This document shows, one piece after another, positions 7,463 through 15,710 of a stretch of DNA of 27,205 nucleotides. The notes beneath the pieces were generated by a model, which worked only from the letters and a program-made list of their open reading frames with translations, did not search any database and was not told where the DNA came from. The position numbers and the translations under genes are program-made. Each line of letters opens with the position of its first letter. The first letter of the stretch is position 1. Origin of the DNA: Eggerthellaceae bacterium UBA5808 (GTDB lineage: Bacteria > Actinomycetota > Coriobacteriia > Coriobacteriales > Eggerthellaceae); contig DIDE01000005.1 of NCBI GenBank assembly GCA_002417975.1, positions 1 to 27,205 on the forward strand, given 5' to 3'.

Positions 7463-8479
7463 CTAAGACATAAACTTTTTAATACGCTTATGCATTCGTC
7501 GAGCGCCCGCATACATTAGAGGATGACACTGGTGTCGTTGCAATAGTGCATTCATATTTTTATAATTCGAATACTCACAAACAAGTTGGAGCGCCTTAAC
7601 ATAACGATCGTTTTTTAATAGACTTCGATAGAATTCCCTGCCAAGAGAATAGTCCTTGTCAATAAGATGCGAAAGTGCTCCTGAAAGCTCGGCATAATAC
7701 AAATGATAAGCAATGACCAATGACTTCTTGTACAGTAAAAGTAAACTGCTAAATTCATCAAATGTAATATTATTCTTCTTGAGAATAGAAGAATAATCCA
7801 AACTATGAGTCATTGAATTATCATGCTGTATATAATAATACGAATTTATTTTTTTGCATGATTTTGCCTTAGAACTATTACATAACAGCAAAAATGTGAA
7901 GAGAGAATCCTCGCCTATAGAAACATCTTTATAAGAAGCATATTCCTTAACAAAATTCTTTAGGCAAGCTGTCTTATATAACTTATTCCATCGAGCAACA
8001 TAGAATGTCTTATCGAGCGCCAAATGCTTATCAAGAATAAATGTATCGGCCTTTTTAAAAAGTTCAGATTTATCAAATATTTTATCCTCTGCCAACATGA
8101 AAGGATTGTCAGAATTATCTGATAAAATATGAACGCCTAACGCAATAAAATCGTAATTCTGATCAAGCTCATCAATAAAATTGCTTATAAAATCAGGACC
8201 AATCTGATCGTCTGGATCAAAGAAGCAAGTATAATCGCCCGTTGCATGTTTTATCCCATTCACGTTAGCCATCAGCAAACCTTGATTCTTCTGATTCACA
8301 ATTTTAATGCGAGAGTCGTACTTAGATGCTTTGAGCAAAATCGATAGGCTCTTATCAGTCGATCCATCGTTTATGGCCAAAACTTCTATGTTCTTAAAGG
8401 ACTGGCCGAGCACTGCATCAAGAGACGCGGCCAAATATGCTTCTTGGTTATACACGGGCATAATAATACTTACTAGCAT
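7463..8479 (-). CDS. Glycosyltransferase, GT2 family
   Basis: A 338-residue inverting glycosyltransferase with a GT-A N-terminal domain. Seen: VSIIMPVYNQEAYLAASLDA at the start, AINDGSTDKS (about 36-44) for nucleotide binding, GDYTCFFDPDDQI (about 81-92) carrying the DxD-type metal-binding acidic residues, and a mixed alpha C-terminal half. The C-terminal end RRMHKRIKKFM is basic, which could help membrane contact. The ATG at 8479 has a GAGAAAG-type Shine-Dalgarno and lies 12 bp after the end of wzy; the next gene starts 9 bp after its stop, so it is clearly within the operon. It would add one sugar of the capsule repeat unit; linkage and donor cannot be told. Confidence 0.9.
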   Translation of the reverse strand: MLVSIIMPVYNQEAYLAASLDAVLGQSFKNIEVLAINDGSTDKSLSILLKASKYDSRIKIVNQKNQGLLMANVNGIKHATGDYTCFFDPDDQIGPDFISNFIDELDQNYDFIALGVHILSDNSDNPFMLAEDKIFDKSELFKKADTFILDKHLALDKTFYVARWNKLYKTACLKNFVKEYASYKDVSIGEDSLFTFLLLCNSSKAKSCKKINSYYYIQHDNSMTHSLDYSSILKKNNITFDEFSSLLLLYKKSLVIAYHLYYAELSGALSHLIDKDYSLGREFYRSLLKNDRYVKALQLVCEYSNYKNMNALLQRHQCHPLMYAGARRMHKRIKKFMS

Positions 8480-8491
8480 TGATTTCTTTCT

Positions 8492-9661
8492 CTATATCTC
8501 TTTATAGATGACCTGCTTATTTGCTGCTTTCCTCTTCAGGTAGAAGGATGCCACGAGAGTGCAAAGAGGCATCCCGCATACAGCAACTGTGTAAAACGGA
8601 CTATAAAAAATGGTTACTATTACCAGAAATGAGAATACAGCCGACGAAAATGTACTAATGACTTTATGACGATCAGTAATGTACTGAATTACCCCATATA
8701 GTACAAATTGAATTATAAAGACAAGATACATTCCTGCTATTCCTAAAGAACAATAGTATGCAGCAAAGCCCGTATCGGCGTTGAAATAATTAACAATATG
8801 ATTTGGAACAACACTCAAAGAGGCAATATAATATTTAGAAATTGATGCAGGCAAAAGATTTGCAGCAAAAGCACCAATATCATTAGCCGTATTGCCACTG
8901 CAAATGTTGTAGTTCAAATTAGCAAGAGGACTTGTCGCATATGAATAAGCCCACATGAAGTCTTTAGGAAGAAAGCTCGGATAATTATTGAACGATCCAA
9001 GCATCTCAATATACGAACAGTCATTCCATTGATAACCCGATCTTATATTGCCCATAATGCTAACAAAAACGGCAATAAGTACAATGGATACGATGACAAT
9101 AATAATATTATGAAGCTTGATATTGACTATATCTTTAAAGTTGAATGCACAAAATAGAAGCATCAGAACAATAAGTATAAAAACAATATAGCCTCTACTG
9201 TTGTTCAAAAGAAGCGTCAAACACATAAGAAGCAGCTCGATCAAATAATGCTTTTTATTATCAGAGAGAAATAAATAGCCTAAATACATCGAATAAAAAA
9301 TAGAAACAGAGATCAAAATAACATGAATAACAGGAATGCCTACTGCTTCAGATATGACATTCGTGCCATTCGCACCAGTATATGGCTGCGTAATTGGAAT
9401 TGCTCCTCGATACGTCCAATCAGCAATAAAACCTAAGGCTATTAATACCGTTATTATAGGCCTACGTCTTTTGCAATAGATCAAACGCCGAGTTGGTGTA
9501 TGACCAGAAAGTTTAGAAAAAATAGTCGCTAATAAAATCGTAGCTACAAAAAATACAAGTAAGATTAGGTCTAAAGGGGTATTGAAAGAAGACCACCCAA
9601 GGCCATACAGCACTAGGACAGATAGCCAAACGGCAACGTACCAATTCTGAAATTTAAGCAT
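8492..9661 (-). CDS. wzy: Wzy-type oligosaccharide repeat-unit polymerase
   Basis: An integral membrane protein of 389 residues with around ten hydrophobic segments and a large, less hydrophobic stretch in the C-terminal half (about residues 205-285) that would form the periplasmic-side loop usual in Wzy. Seen: ADWTYRGAIPITQPYTGANG after the second to third helix, a pattern found in oligosaccharide repeat-unit polymerases, and LLLNNSRGYIVFILIVLMLL, where an Arg at a membrane boundary recalls the catalytic Arg of Wzy. It sits between the acetyltransferase and a GT2 gene in a cluster that otherwise lacks a polymerase, which supports the call. Sequence identity in Wzy proteins is always low, so the assignment leans on topology and context. 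Confidence 0.8.
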   Translation of the reverse strand: MLKFQNWYVAVWLSVLVLYGLGWSSFNTPLDLILLVFFVATILLATIFSKLSGHTPTRRLIYCKRRRPIITVLIALGFIADWTYRGAIPITQPYTGANGTNVISEAVGIPVIHVILISVSIFYSMYLGYLFLSDNKKHYLIELLLMCLTLLLNNSRGYIVFILIVLMLLFCAFNFKDIVNIKLHNIIIVIVSIVLIAVFVSIMGNIRSGYQWNDCSYIEMLGSFNNYPSFLPKDFMWAYSYATSPLANLNYNICSGNTANDIGAFAANLLPASISKYYIASLSVVPNHIVNYFNADTGFAAYYCSLGIAGMYLVFIIQFVLYGVIQYITDRHKVISTFSSAVFSFLVIVTIFYSPFYTVAVCGMPLCTLVASFYLKRKAANKQVIYKEI

Positions 9662-9713
9662 TACCTTAATCTATCCTTTCGCCAACAACTAGCGAGCGCG
9701 CAATAGCGAAGTG

Positions 9714-10310
9714 CTAAGACAACCGCGACAGAAGTACACTATCTAGTGGGTTTTCCAATAGGTCAATATTTGAATTAATAAAGTTAGTATCAATCTGTTT
9801 GAGGTTTACATTTTCAAGCAATGCAATATCATCTTCGGAGAATCGCATTTTGATTGGCTTAGCAGGGACACCGCCAACAATGCAATACGGTTGCACATCT
9901 TTCACAACCACTGCGCCCGCCGCAACTACGGCTCCTTGCCCTATTGTCACACCGCTTAGAATCGTTGCACCATATCCAATCCAAACATCATCACCTATTT
10001 CAATTGGACCTCTAGTATTAGCTGGTGTTTTCTGCATAAATTTTGCCCTAAAGGGATAAGTTGATAGACTTTTCAATGAGTGTTCTCCCCCCATCAAAAA
10101 AGTAACTCCGTCTGCTATCGAGCAAAAAGACCCAATCATTAGCCTCTCAGAGCTGTTCCCATAGGAAATCGCATGTAATGATCCATACGTAGCTTTCCCC
10201 ACAAATACTTTATCGAGCGGAAAATTATTCCCTGCAGGAGTTGTGAAATTATTTTTATTACGGTGTCTCCAAATAGCACGCTTAAGTACTCTTTTTATTC
10301 CCTTAATCAT
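9714..10310 (-). CDS. CatB-related O-acetyltransferase (left-handed beta helix)
   Basis: A 198-residue hexapeptide-repeat acetyltransferase of the xenobiotic/CatB type. Seen: short basic N-terminus; ERLMIGSFCSIADGVTFLMGGEHS with the catalytic His77 in the GGEH motif; IEIGDDVWIGYGATILSGVTIGQGAVVAAGAVVVKDV as isoleucine-patch coils; and YCIVGGVPAKPIKMRFSEDD, the standard end of the domain. In a capsule cluster it most likely O-acetylates the repeat unit or a lipid-linked intermediate, with acetyl-CoA as donor. An antibiotic-resistance role is possible from the family alone but not favoured by the setting. The ATG at 10310 follows AAGG at 6-nt spacing. Gaps of 62 and 52 bp separate it from its neighbours. 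Confidence 0.9.
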   Translation of the reverse strand: MIKGIKRVLKRAIWRHRNKNNFTTPAGNNFPLDKVFVGKATYGSLHAISYGNSSERLMIGSFCSIADGVTFLMGGEHSLKSLSTYPFRAKFMQKTPANTRGPIEIGDDVWIGYGATILSGVTIGQGAVVAAGAVVVKDVQPYCIVGGVPAKPIKMRFSEDDIALLENVNLKQIDTNFINSNIDLLENPLDSVLLSRLS

Positions 10311-10372
10311 AGTTAACCTTAACCCTAAGAAGTCCCTTTATGAATATATGCATAGATTACTTTTTAGTAGCC

Positions 10373-11167
10373 TTATAAACTTAGCAGACTAATATCCTTA
10401 TATTTTATTGCAAGGTTCATGCGTCTGTATAACAAATGCAATTCACAAACAAATTTAGCAAGCATTGAGGTTGAATAGTACAAACGAGCATCTTTCTTGT
10501 AAATAGAATATCGTTTTACTTCTGAATGTTTGTCATAAGATAGCCTTGAATATTCCTGTTCAATTTGAACTCCAGTCATAATTCTTATACTATGATTAGC
10601 TGATTTGATATCTGAAATGAATTTATGATCAACCATATCAAGAAATAAACCAGTACGATAATTATATGATTTAAATAAAGCTGAACGAATTATCATTCCA
10701 GAATTAATCGCACTAAAACGCTTATGAATCTTTTCAACATTTCTCGCTGGGTGGAAGAGAAATAAATCTTTATTGCAAGGACTCATCAGCATCTTTCCAG
10801 CCCAAACAATTGGCACATAGACATCAGCAACCTCATCATGGATGCAACTTAGTACACTGTCGAAATAGTCTAATGGCAATGTTGTGTCATCATCAAGAAG
10901 ACAAACATACTCAGACTTTATTAAGTCTTGAGCAGCAGCATAAGCACTAGCCAATCCCTGATTACCATGCATTGAAAGATATTTACAATTTTGTGGCAGA
11001 CCTTCAACCCATTTTTCTTCACTTGGTCTATCACTGTTGTCGCAAACAATTATTTGGCTAATCAGTCTAACCTTAATAAAATCTCTAATAAAAGAAATAT
11101 CTGAAGGAAGTTTGTTATAAACAACAATCACTATCGCAAAAGATGGCATTTCGGATGATTCAGTCAT
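10373..11167 (-). CDS. Glycosyltransferase, GT2 family (rhamnosyl-/galactofuranosyltransferase-like)
   Basis: About 264 residues with a GT-A fold. Seen: FAIVIVVYNKLPSDI at the start, IIVCDNSDRPS, the GNQGLASAYAAA stretch after the first sheet, YVCLLDDDTTLP with the metal-binding Asp run, and INSGMIIRS further on, which is the order found in rhamnosyl and galactofuranosyl transferases of polysaccharide clusters. No membrane segments. The frame opens at a GTG at 11179 that overlaps the AGGTGA Shine-Dalgarno; the ATG at 11167 is better placed and overlaps the stop of the preceding HAD gene by 8 bp, indicating coupling. The donor sugar is a guess. Confidence 0.85.
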   Translation of the reverse strand: MTESSEMPSFAIVIVVYNKLPSDISFIRDFIKVRLISQIIVCDNSDRPSEEKWVEGLPQNCKYLSMHGNQGLASAYAAAQDLIKSEYVCLLDDDTTLPLDYFDSVLSCIHDEVADVYVPIVWAGKMLMSPCNKDLFLFHPARNVEKIHKRFSAINSGMIIRSALFKSYNYRTGLFLDMVDHKFISDIKSANHSIRIMTGVQIEQEYSRLSYDKHSEVKRYSIYKKDARLYYSTSMLAKFVCELHLLYRRMNLAIKYKDISLLSL

Positions 11168-13178
11168 TGGCGCTTTCACCTAATCTATGACTTTCTTGGC
11201 ATTGCTTTAATCGTTTTAATACTGAGTAATACGGAAATGGCACTTTGAAACAACTTTTCAAAAATAAGAGTTTGCAATAGCTACTCGAGAAGCTCTCCTT
11301 AAACGCTTTGGGATGCGAAAACCAATACAATAAATTATGAGTCGAAAAGAGTGGCTGACTATCAATATTTTTTGTAGTAAAACGCTTAAACTGTTTAGTC
11401 AATTTATAGCTAGGGTGTACCACAAGATCTGAATACAACTTAAATGCGTCTCCAACAGTAAAATGAAAGTCCTTTATTTCTGAAACCCCAGAATTACAAT
11501 AGTCACTCACAAATTTAAGTGCAGCGTTCTGCATTTTTGCAACAGCATCAGTCATATTACAATCGAGTTCAGGCGTTCCAAATATTGGAATTGAAATAGC
11601 GCTATCCTTCTTCGAATAGGATATTGTCGATCCTTTAGCTGAGAGAAAAAGCATTTCAAAGAATTGCACAGTTAGAGTAAGCATGTAGAACGATTCAGAC
11701 CGATCATGACCATCACGAAAAAGCGCACCGTACTTTGAATTAAGAGATTGATTCTCCTTCCTCAAATCAGAATACACACCATAGTAGAGCCCGTATATTT
11801 GAATATCTTGGGAAACAGAATCATGGATAATATCAGAAATTTCATCCTGCATTGATCCTCGCCATCCCACATCAACAAGCGCGGTTTTTACACTTGAAGC
11901 ATTTTTCATCATGAAATAGTTAATAAAAGCATCTCTTTGATGCTTCGAATATGAAATCATATCAGGTAGTATAATTTTTTGAAATAAACTTTCAATCATT
12001 ACATCATTCAGTTTACTGATATGAACAAGATTATCTTCACAGCTTAAGCCTGATTTTTTGCAAAAAGTTTCAGCGGATCTGCTCGTACAATACCCAAGTT
12101 TTATGAAATCGTCTAACGTTAATTTATCAGCCGATACACTAACTAATTTTTTTATAATATCCGTCAATGACTTCGAATGTATAAAATTGCATCCCAGTAC
12201 TGCTCTTCTTGATACGCATAAATACTCACATTCATCATCTCGTTTTGGGAAGACAAGACCATAGGCTTTTTTTAGAAGCTCTCCTTCCCTGGAAAGAAAT
12301 AATATTCGTTGCACGCCTAACTCTTCGATTAAGTCATCGAGCCACCACGAAAAGGAAATTAGCAGTGGACCAAGAACTTCATACCCGATCAATTCAAAAT
12401 CAGATTGAAAACATCCTTGATGGTTTCCCACAAATATTGCAATATTGCTTTCCTTTTCTTTAATATACTTTGCTTCATATGTGAGCGAACTAGAATCAAG
12501 CAAACAAGATTTGACTCCGTGATGCTTTGCTTGCAGGAAATCAGCTTTATAATCGTTCCCGATATGCAAAATGTTCTCTTTTTTTACTCCCATATCCTTA
12601 GCAACATAATCGAACAATTCACCATTCCTCTTTGTACAAGCACAGTTAGATGAAAGATATAATTTCGAATATCTACTTATCCCACATTTTTTTAAAATAC
12701 GTTCAATAACGCATTTTGACAGATGCATGTCTGAAACAATAATTACGTGTTTTTTTAAACTTAAAGCATATTGGAAAAGCGCAATACCATATCTACTTGG
12801 AGCAGCGCATGAAAGCTCAATTTCTTCCTCGACCTTGCAAACAAGCGGAAGAGCAGACGACTCTATACAATCCATAGCTCTGTAAATTTCGGTAAGATTT
12901 GTCTCTTTCGGCAGATTGGCCTTTTTGATTTTAACCTCAGTAGAGACGCGCAGGGCAATAAAACTCTCACGACCAACAGTAATAAAATTTGAACAGCGAT
13001 TCCACACCGCATCATATATAGAATTAATTGATGCGACATCTCTAAAAATTAAAGTTTCAAAGATATCAAAAGAGATTACATCGTAAGCAGCTATGCTTTT
13101 TTTAACAGAATTGAGCGTTGATAAAGAACATACAGACAGTGCATTCTTAACAGCATTCTTTAATGGGGTCTTATCCAT
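11160..13178 (-). CDS. Large HAD-domain protein of polysaccharide clusters
   Basis: A 672-residue protein of the COG5610-like type often found in capsule loci. N-terminal HAD domain: SFDIFETLIFRDV with nucleophile Asp38 (the usual family form has Asp, not Glu, at the fourth position of DxFDT), HVIIVSDMHLS (motif II, about 145-154), CTKRNGELF with the motif III Lys, and HIGNDYKADFLQA (motif IV, about 205-216). The second half (about 260-672) has FLSREGELL, VSRRAVLG and TALVDVGWRGSMQ, which recur in this group, and a mainly helical, Ser/Phe-rich tail; no membrane helices. Its reaction is unknown; it could remove or transfer phosphate on a glycan or lipid intermediate. ATG 13178 has an AGGAT Shine-Dalgarno. 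It overlaps the following GT2 by 8 bp. Very AT-rich. Confidence 0.75.
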   Translation of the reverse strand: MDKTPLKNAVKNALSVCSLSTLNSVKKSIAAYDVISFDIFETLIFRDVASINSIYDAVWNRCSNFITVGRESFIALRVSTEVKIKKANLPKETNLTEIYRAMDCIESSALPLVCKVEEEIELSCAAPSRYGIALFQYALSLKKHVIIVSDMHLSKCVIERILKKCGISRYSKLYLSSNCACTKRNGELFDYVAKDMGVKKENILHIGNDYKADFLQAKHHGVKSCLLDSSSLTYEAKYIKEKESNIAIFVGNHQGCFQSDFELIGYEVLGPLLISFSWWLDDLIEELGVQRILFLSREGELLKKAYGLVFPKRDDECEYLCVSRRAVLGCNFIHSKSLTDIIKKLVSVSADKLTLDDFIKLGYCTSRSAETFCKKSGLSCEDNLVHISKLNDVMIESLFQKIILPDMISYSKHQRDAFINYFMMKNASSVKTALVDVGWRGSMQDEISDIIHDSVSQDIQIYGLYYGVYSDLRKENQSLNSKYGALFRDGHDRSESFYMLTLTVQFFEMLFLSAKGSTISYSKKDSAISIPIFGTPELDCNMTDAVAKMQNAALKFVSDYCNSGVSEIKDFHFTVGDAFKLYSDLVVHPSYKLTKQFKRFTTKNIDSQPLFSTHNLLYWFSHPKAFKESFSSSYCKLLFLKSCFKVPFPYYSVLKRLKQCQESHRLGESAND

Positions 13179-13295
13179 TTATTTCATCCTAATTCTAAAC
13201 ATAATTTTATAAAAAACTTAGCCCTCCGATATGCATAGTTCTATTAGCCAAATCAATTTATAAAATCTGCTCAATTTACTAATAAAATATAATGT

Positions 13296-13309
13296 CTAGA
13301 ACTTTCTAG
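13296..13309. repeat. Short palindrome in the gap before the HAD gene
   Basis: CTAGAA (13296-13301) and TTCTAG (13304-13309) form a perfect 6-bp inverted repeat around CT, within a 169-bp AT-rich gap between the rhamnosyltransferase-like gene and the HAD gene. It might be an operator for an internal promoter, but I could not pick out a good -35/-10 pair. Confidence 0.3.
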
Positions 13310-13347
13310 CACTACTTACAATAGTGAATTATTTTAGATGGTTCCCC

Positions 13348-14223
13348 TTAATGAAAAGACTCCTTTTTTGCTAAAAACCGGCCTCTTCTATTACCGGTTA
13401 TCCTAGCCAGACAGTCTAAACTGAATACGCAAATTTCTGATAAGTTCCTTTCTCTGAGCAGCGATGAAACCACGTATTTCGATAGACGTTTTCCTTCGGC
13501 TAATTCACTTCCACACACTAACTGAGATGCATGTTTTTCAAGGAAAAAGCCAATCTCTTTATTTCTATTATATTGCTGAGCAAACGTATAATCGTGCGAA
13601 TGAGAGACCTCGGCATCTGCAGCATAAGCGACTTTCCATCCATCATGGATAAATGCTGCAGCCATTAGCATATCTTCATTAGTATTGCATGGCCTTTCAA
13701 ATCCTCCACATTGCAAATAGGCAGATCTGCGATAGGCTGAGCATACATCAGAAGCAAAAAAAGTTTTAATTCCAAGAGTCGATAGGTCTTTTTGAGATCG
13801 GACGCAGGATATACTTGGATAGTTAAATGTTCTAACTAATTGTTCGAACCTACGAGAACTGTCTTTGGCTATTTGCCGACCAGATGTTAACGCAACAGTT
13901 TTGTCAGAAAAAGGACGCACAAGATTCTCAATGTAACGATCTGAAAGAGGAAGAGCATCTTGAGTTAGGAAGAGGATCAGATCTCCCTTAGATTTCAGCA
14001 ATGCCTTATGCCTTGTCGTCCCGTGATTAAAACAATTCCTATCTACATGTAATACCTGAACGGAATCATACTGCCTAGCAATTGAAACCGTATTATCATC
14101 AGATGATGAGTCAACGACAAATATTTCATCAGGCGCTATTGTTTGTTTGGCAATCGCTGTAATAAGTGCAGGGAGTTCATTCGCAGCATTCAGCGTTGGA
14201 ATAATGAGACTAATGGAAAACAA
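13348..14223 (-). CDS. Rhamnosyltransferase-like GT2 glycosyltransferase
   Basis: A 291-residue GT2 enzyme. Seen: ISLIIPTLNAANELPAL, FVVDSSSDDNTVSIA, then CFNHGTTRHKALLKSKGD (about 64-81), close to the FNHGxTRN signature of bacterial rhamnosyltransferases; LFLTQDALPLSD with the metal-binding Asp; ASDVCSAYRRSAYLQCGGF; and NEDMLMAAAFIHDGWKVAYAADAEVSHSHDY, the usual catalytic-base and end region. It would transfer the second sugar, perhaps rhamnose, to the lipid-linked acceptor made by the enzyme encoded just upstream. The start is TTG at 14223, directly adjoining the stop of that gene, with an AGG Shine-Dalgarno 7 to 8 nt before; there is no ATG anywhere near, so the unusual start codon is probably real. 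No rhamnose synthesis genes are in view. Confidence 0.87.
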   Translation of the reverse strand: MFSISLIIPTLNAANELPALITAIAKQTIAPDEIFVVDSSSDDNTVSIARQYDSVQVLHVDRNCFNHGTTRHKALLKSKGDLILFLTQDALPLSDRYIENLVRPFSDKTVALTSGRQIAKDSSRRFEQLVRTFNYPSISCVRSQKDLSTLGIKTFFASDVCSAYRRSAYLQCGGFERPCNTNEDMLMAAAFIHDGWKVAYAADAEVSHSHDYTFAQQYNRNKEIGFFLEKHASQLVCGSELAEGKRLSKYVVSSLLRERNLSEICVFSLDCLARITGNRRGRFLAKKESFH

Positions 14224-15195
14224 TTATTTACCTGTCTTCTTTTTCCCAAACATTACACCAAATGTTTTCACAATAATTTTAGAATCAAGTAAGAGAGATG
14301 CAGTGCTTGCATATTCAAGCTCAAGCTTTTGTCTATTACCACTTTCAAACGAAGCCTTATTGCGTGAGGTACATTGCCAATAGCCAGTAATACCCTGAGG
14401 AACGCTCAAAACCTTGGGCAAATTTTTACCATACCAAGCTGTTTCATCTTCCACTATTGGTCGAGGTCCAACAACAGACATGGATCCAAAAAATGCAGGA
14501 ATAAAGTTGCTTAATTCATCAATCGAGCAAGCTCTAAGTATACGACCAATAGGTACAATTCTTGGATCAGCATCAACCTTACGCTCTTTATGCCACTGGC
14601 TCAGCTGCTTTTCGTTAAGGTATTTGCTAACATTGTCGCTGTCTACAATCATCGTTCTTAGTTTTGGGACACGTATGCTGCGTCCATATTGTCCCACTCG
14701 TTCCTGAACATAAATCGGAAACCCTTTAGTCTGAACAGCAATTACGCAAAGAAAAGCAAGGGTCAACGGCCACAAAGCAATAACGATAAAAAAAGCTAGG
14801 AGACTTATCAAAATATCAAATAGCCGCTTCAATATTCTATAGCCAAGCGGACGAGTATCCATACTCTTCGATAGCGCTTCAAACTCTTTTGAGCCAAGAG
14901 ATGGTAGAGCATCAGACATATTATTGTTCAGGGATGGATCACAATTTTCTTCATGTATAGAGTTGAAATTAAGCGGAGTTAAGGTCATCTTTTTCTGTGG
15001 CATAGAAGCTGAAGACGATGCAATATGACTTATTTCGTTTGAACCATTCGTAAATGCACTGCCGCGCAACGCAGTGTCAAGTCCGTCAGTAGACTCAGCT
15101 GGAAGCGAAGTAGCAACCCCGCAATTCCCCTTGTCGACAAGACCAACTTGCTCGATGCCATTGTTGATGGCAACCATATCTTTTTGATATGCCAT
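14224..15195 (-). CDS. cpsE: Initiating undecaprenyl-phosphate sugar-phosphate transferase
   Basis: A polyisoprenyl-phosphate hexose-1-phosphate transferase (bacterial sugar transferase family) that starts repeat-unit synthesis. 323 residues. The catalytic domain starts near residue 118: YRILKRLFDILISLLAFFIVI (re-entrant membrane helix), PIYVQERVGQYGRSIRVPKLRTM, DPRIVPIGRILRACSIDELSNF with the catalytic Asp-Glu at about 226-227, SMSVVGPRP and GITGYWQCTSRN. In front is a hydrophilic, Ser/Asn-rich tail of about 117 residues with no membrane helices, in place of the four-helix domain of WbaP. The sugar is probably Gal or Glc. ATG 15195 has only a weak GGGTAAAG ahead of it. This is the first gene of the downstream half of the cluster, 136-170 bp after a candidate promoter. 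Confidence 0.9.
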   Translation of the reverse strand: MAYQKDMVAINNGIEQVGLVDKGNCGVATSLPAESTDGLDTALRGSAFTNGSNEISHIASSSASMPQKKMTLTPLNFNSIHEENCDPSLNNNMSDALPSLGSKEFEALSKSMDTRPLGYRILKRLFDILISLLAFFIVIALWPLTLAFLCVIAVQTKGFPIYVQERVGQYGRSIRVPKLRTMIVDSDNVSKYLNEKQLSQWHKERKVDADPRIVPIGRILRACSIDELSNFIPAFFGSMSVVGPRPIVEDETAWYGKNLPKVLSVPQGITGYWQCTSRNKASFESGNRQKLELEYASTASLLLDSKIIVKTFGVMFGKKKTGK

Positions 15196-15301
15196 CGTAC
15201 TTTACCCGATCTTCTTGTTGGAAGAATAATTATCATTCCAAAACAAACAGACATCATTACGCGCAATGTCTAAAGCCTCGGCCCCTCTGTAAAGCAACAT
15301 T

Positions 15302-15331
15302 AGTACTATACTATATATACTATATAGTACT
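15302..15331. repeat. 30-bp palindrome at the predicted start of the cpsE transcript
   Basis: The ends AGTACTATA (15302-15310) and TATAGTACT (15323-15331) are perfect inverted repeats. The 12 bp between them are also TA-rich and near-symmetrical. It begins right at the transcription start predicted from the promoter at 15338-15366, so it could be an operator or a 5'-end hairpin. Confidence 0.6.
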
Positions 15332-15337
15332 CCATAC

Positions 15338-15366
15338 ATCATAGACTTTTTGCCACAATAAGACAA
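15338..15366 (-). promoter_or_regulatory. Candidate promoter of the capsule biosynthesis genes
   Basis: On the minus strand TTGTCT (15361-15366) and TATGAT (15338-15343) are separated by exactly 17 bp, with 4/6 and 5/6 matches to the consensus. The transcript would begin near 15331 and reach cpsE after a leader of about 135 nt. Confidence 0.5.
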
Positions 15367-15674
15367 AACAAACTTCCCTTTTTTGTATTTGCAAAATTGC
15401 TAGCTCACTACCATTGTAAATGAATTATTAGGTTGATAAGCTGCTGATACCCTGTATGCGTCCCTGCATCATGTTATATCAGCTCTTACTATATCTATCC
15501 CTCTAGCAAAGTGCAACACATTACGCTACATCTGGTGTTAATGGTAAAATCACATATCAAATTTTATTATATATGGAATAGTTATATTACCTATATATTC
15601 ATTAGCTCGATCTAATGATTCTTATTAGATGCCATAGTTCGTTATTGCTCGTTATAGTTCGCACAATAATAAAA

Positions 15675-15700
15675 GCTGATCAGCGCAGCACCGTGGCTGC
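15675..15700 (-). terminator. Possible weak terminator after cpsB
   Basis: On the minus strand, just after the cpsB stop, GCAGC-CACGGT-GCTGC forms a 5-bp hairpin (15685-15700), followed by the palindrome GCTGATCAGC and then TTTTATTATT. The spacing between stem and T-run is not ideal, so partial readthrough is likely. Confidence 0.3.
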
Positions 15701-15710
15701 CTGGCACTAA

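Larger units (their letters stand above)
15196..15710. promoter_or_regulatory. 515-bp regulatory gap in the capsule locus
   Basis: This non-coding, AT-rich stretch separates the LCP/CpsC/CpsD/CpsB block from the biosynthesis block. It holds, from high to low coordinate, a possible terminator after cpsB, a 6-bp inverted repeat TCTAAT/ATTAGA (15611-15616 and 15624-15629), a candidate promoter and a 30-bp palindrome. No open frame with a ribosome binding site was recognised. Confidence 0.6.

Noticed and set aside
9714..10310. Antibiotic-resistance acetyltransferase
   Set aside because: The fold is shared with Vat and CatB enzymes, but its place inside a capsule operon makes a glycan substrate far more likely.
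4653..15484. Shared 13-mer TGTTATATCAGCT at 4653-4665 and 15472-15484
   Set aside because: It lies near ugd and in the capsule gap, which was tempting as a common regulatory site, but a 13-base match by chance is expected in a window of this size and the flanks do not match.
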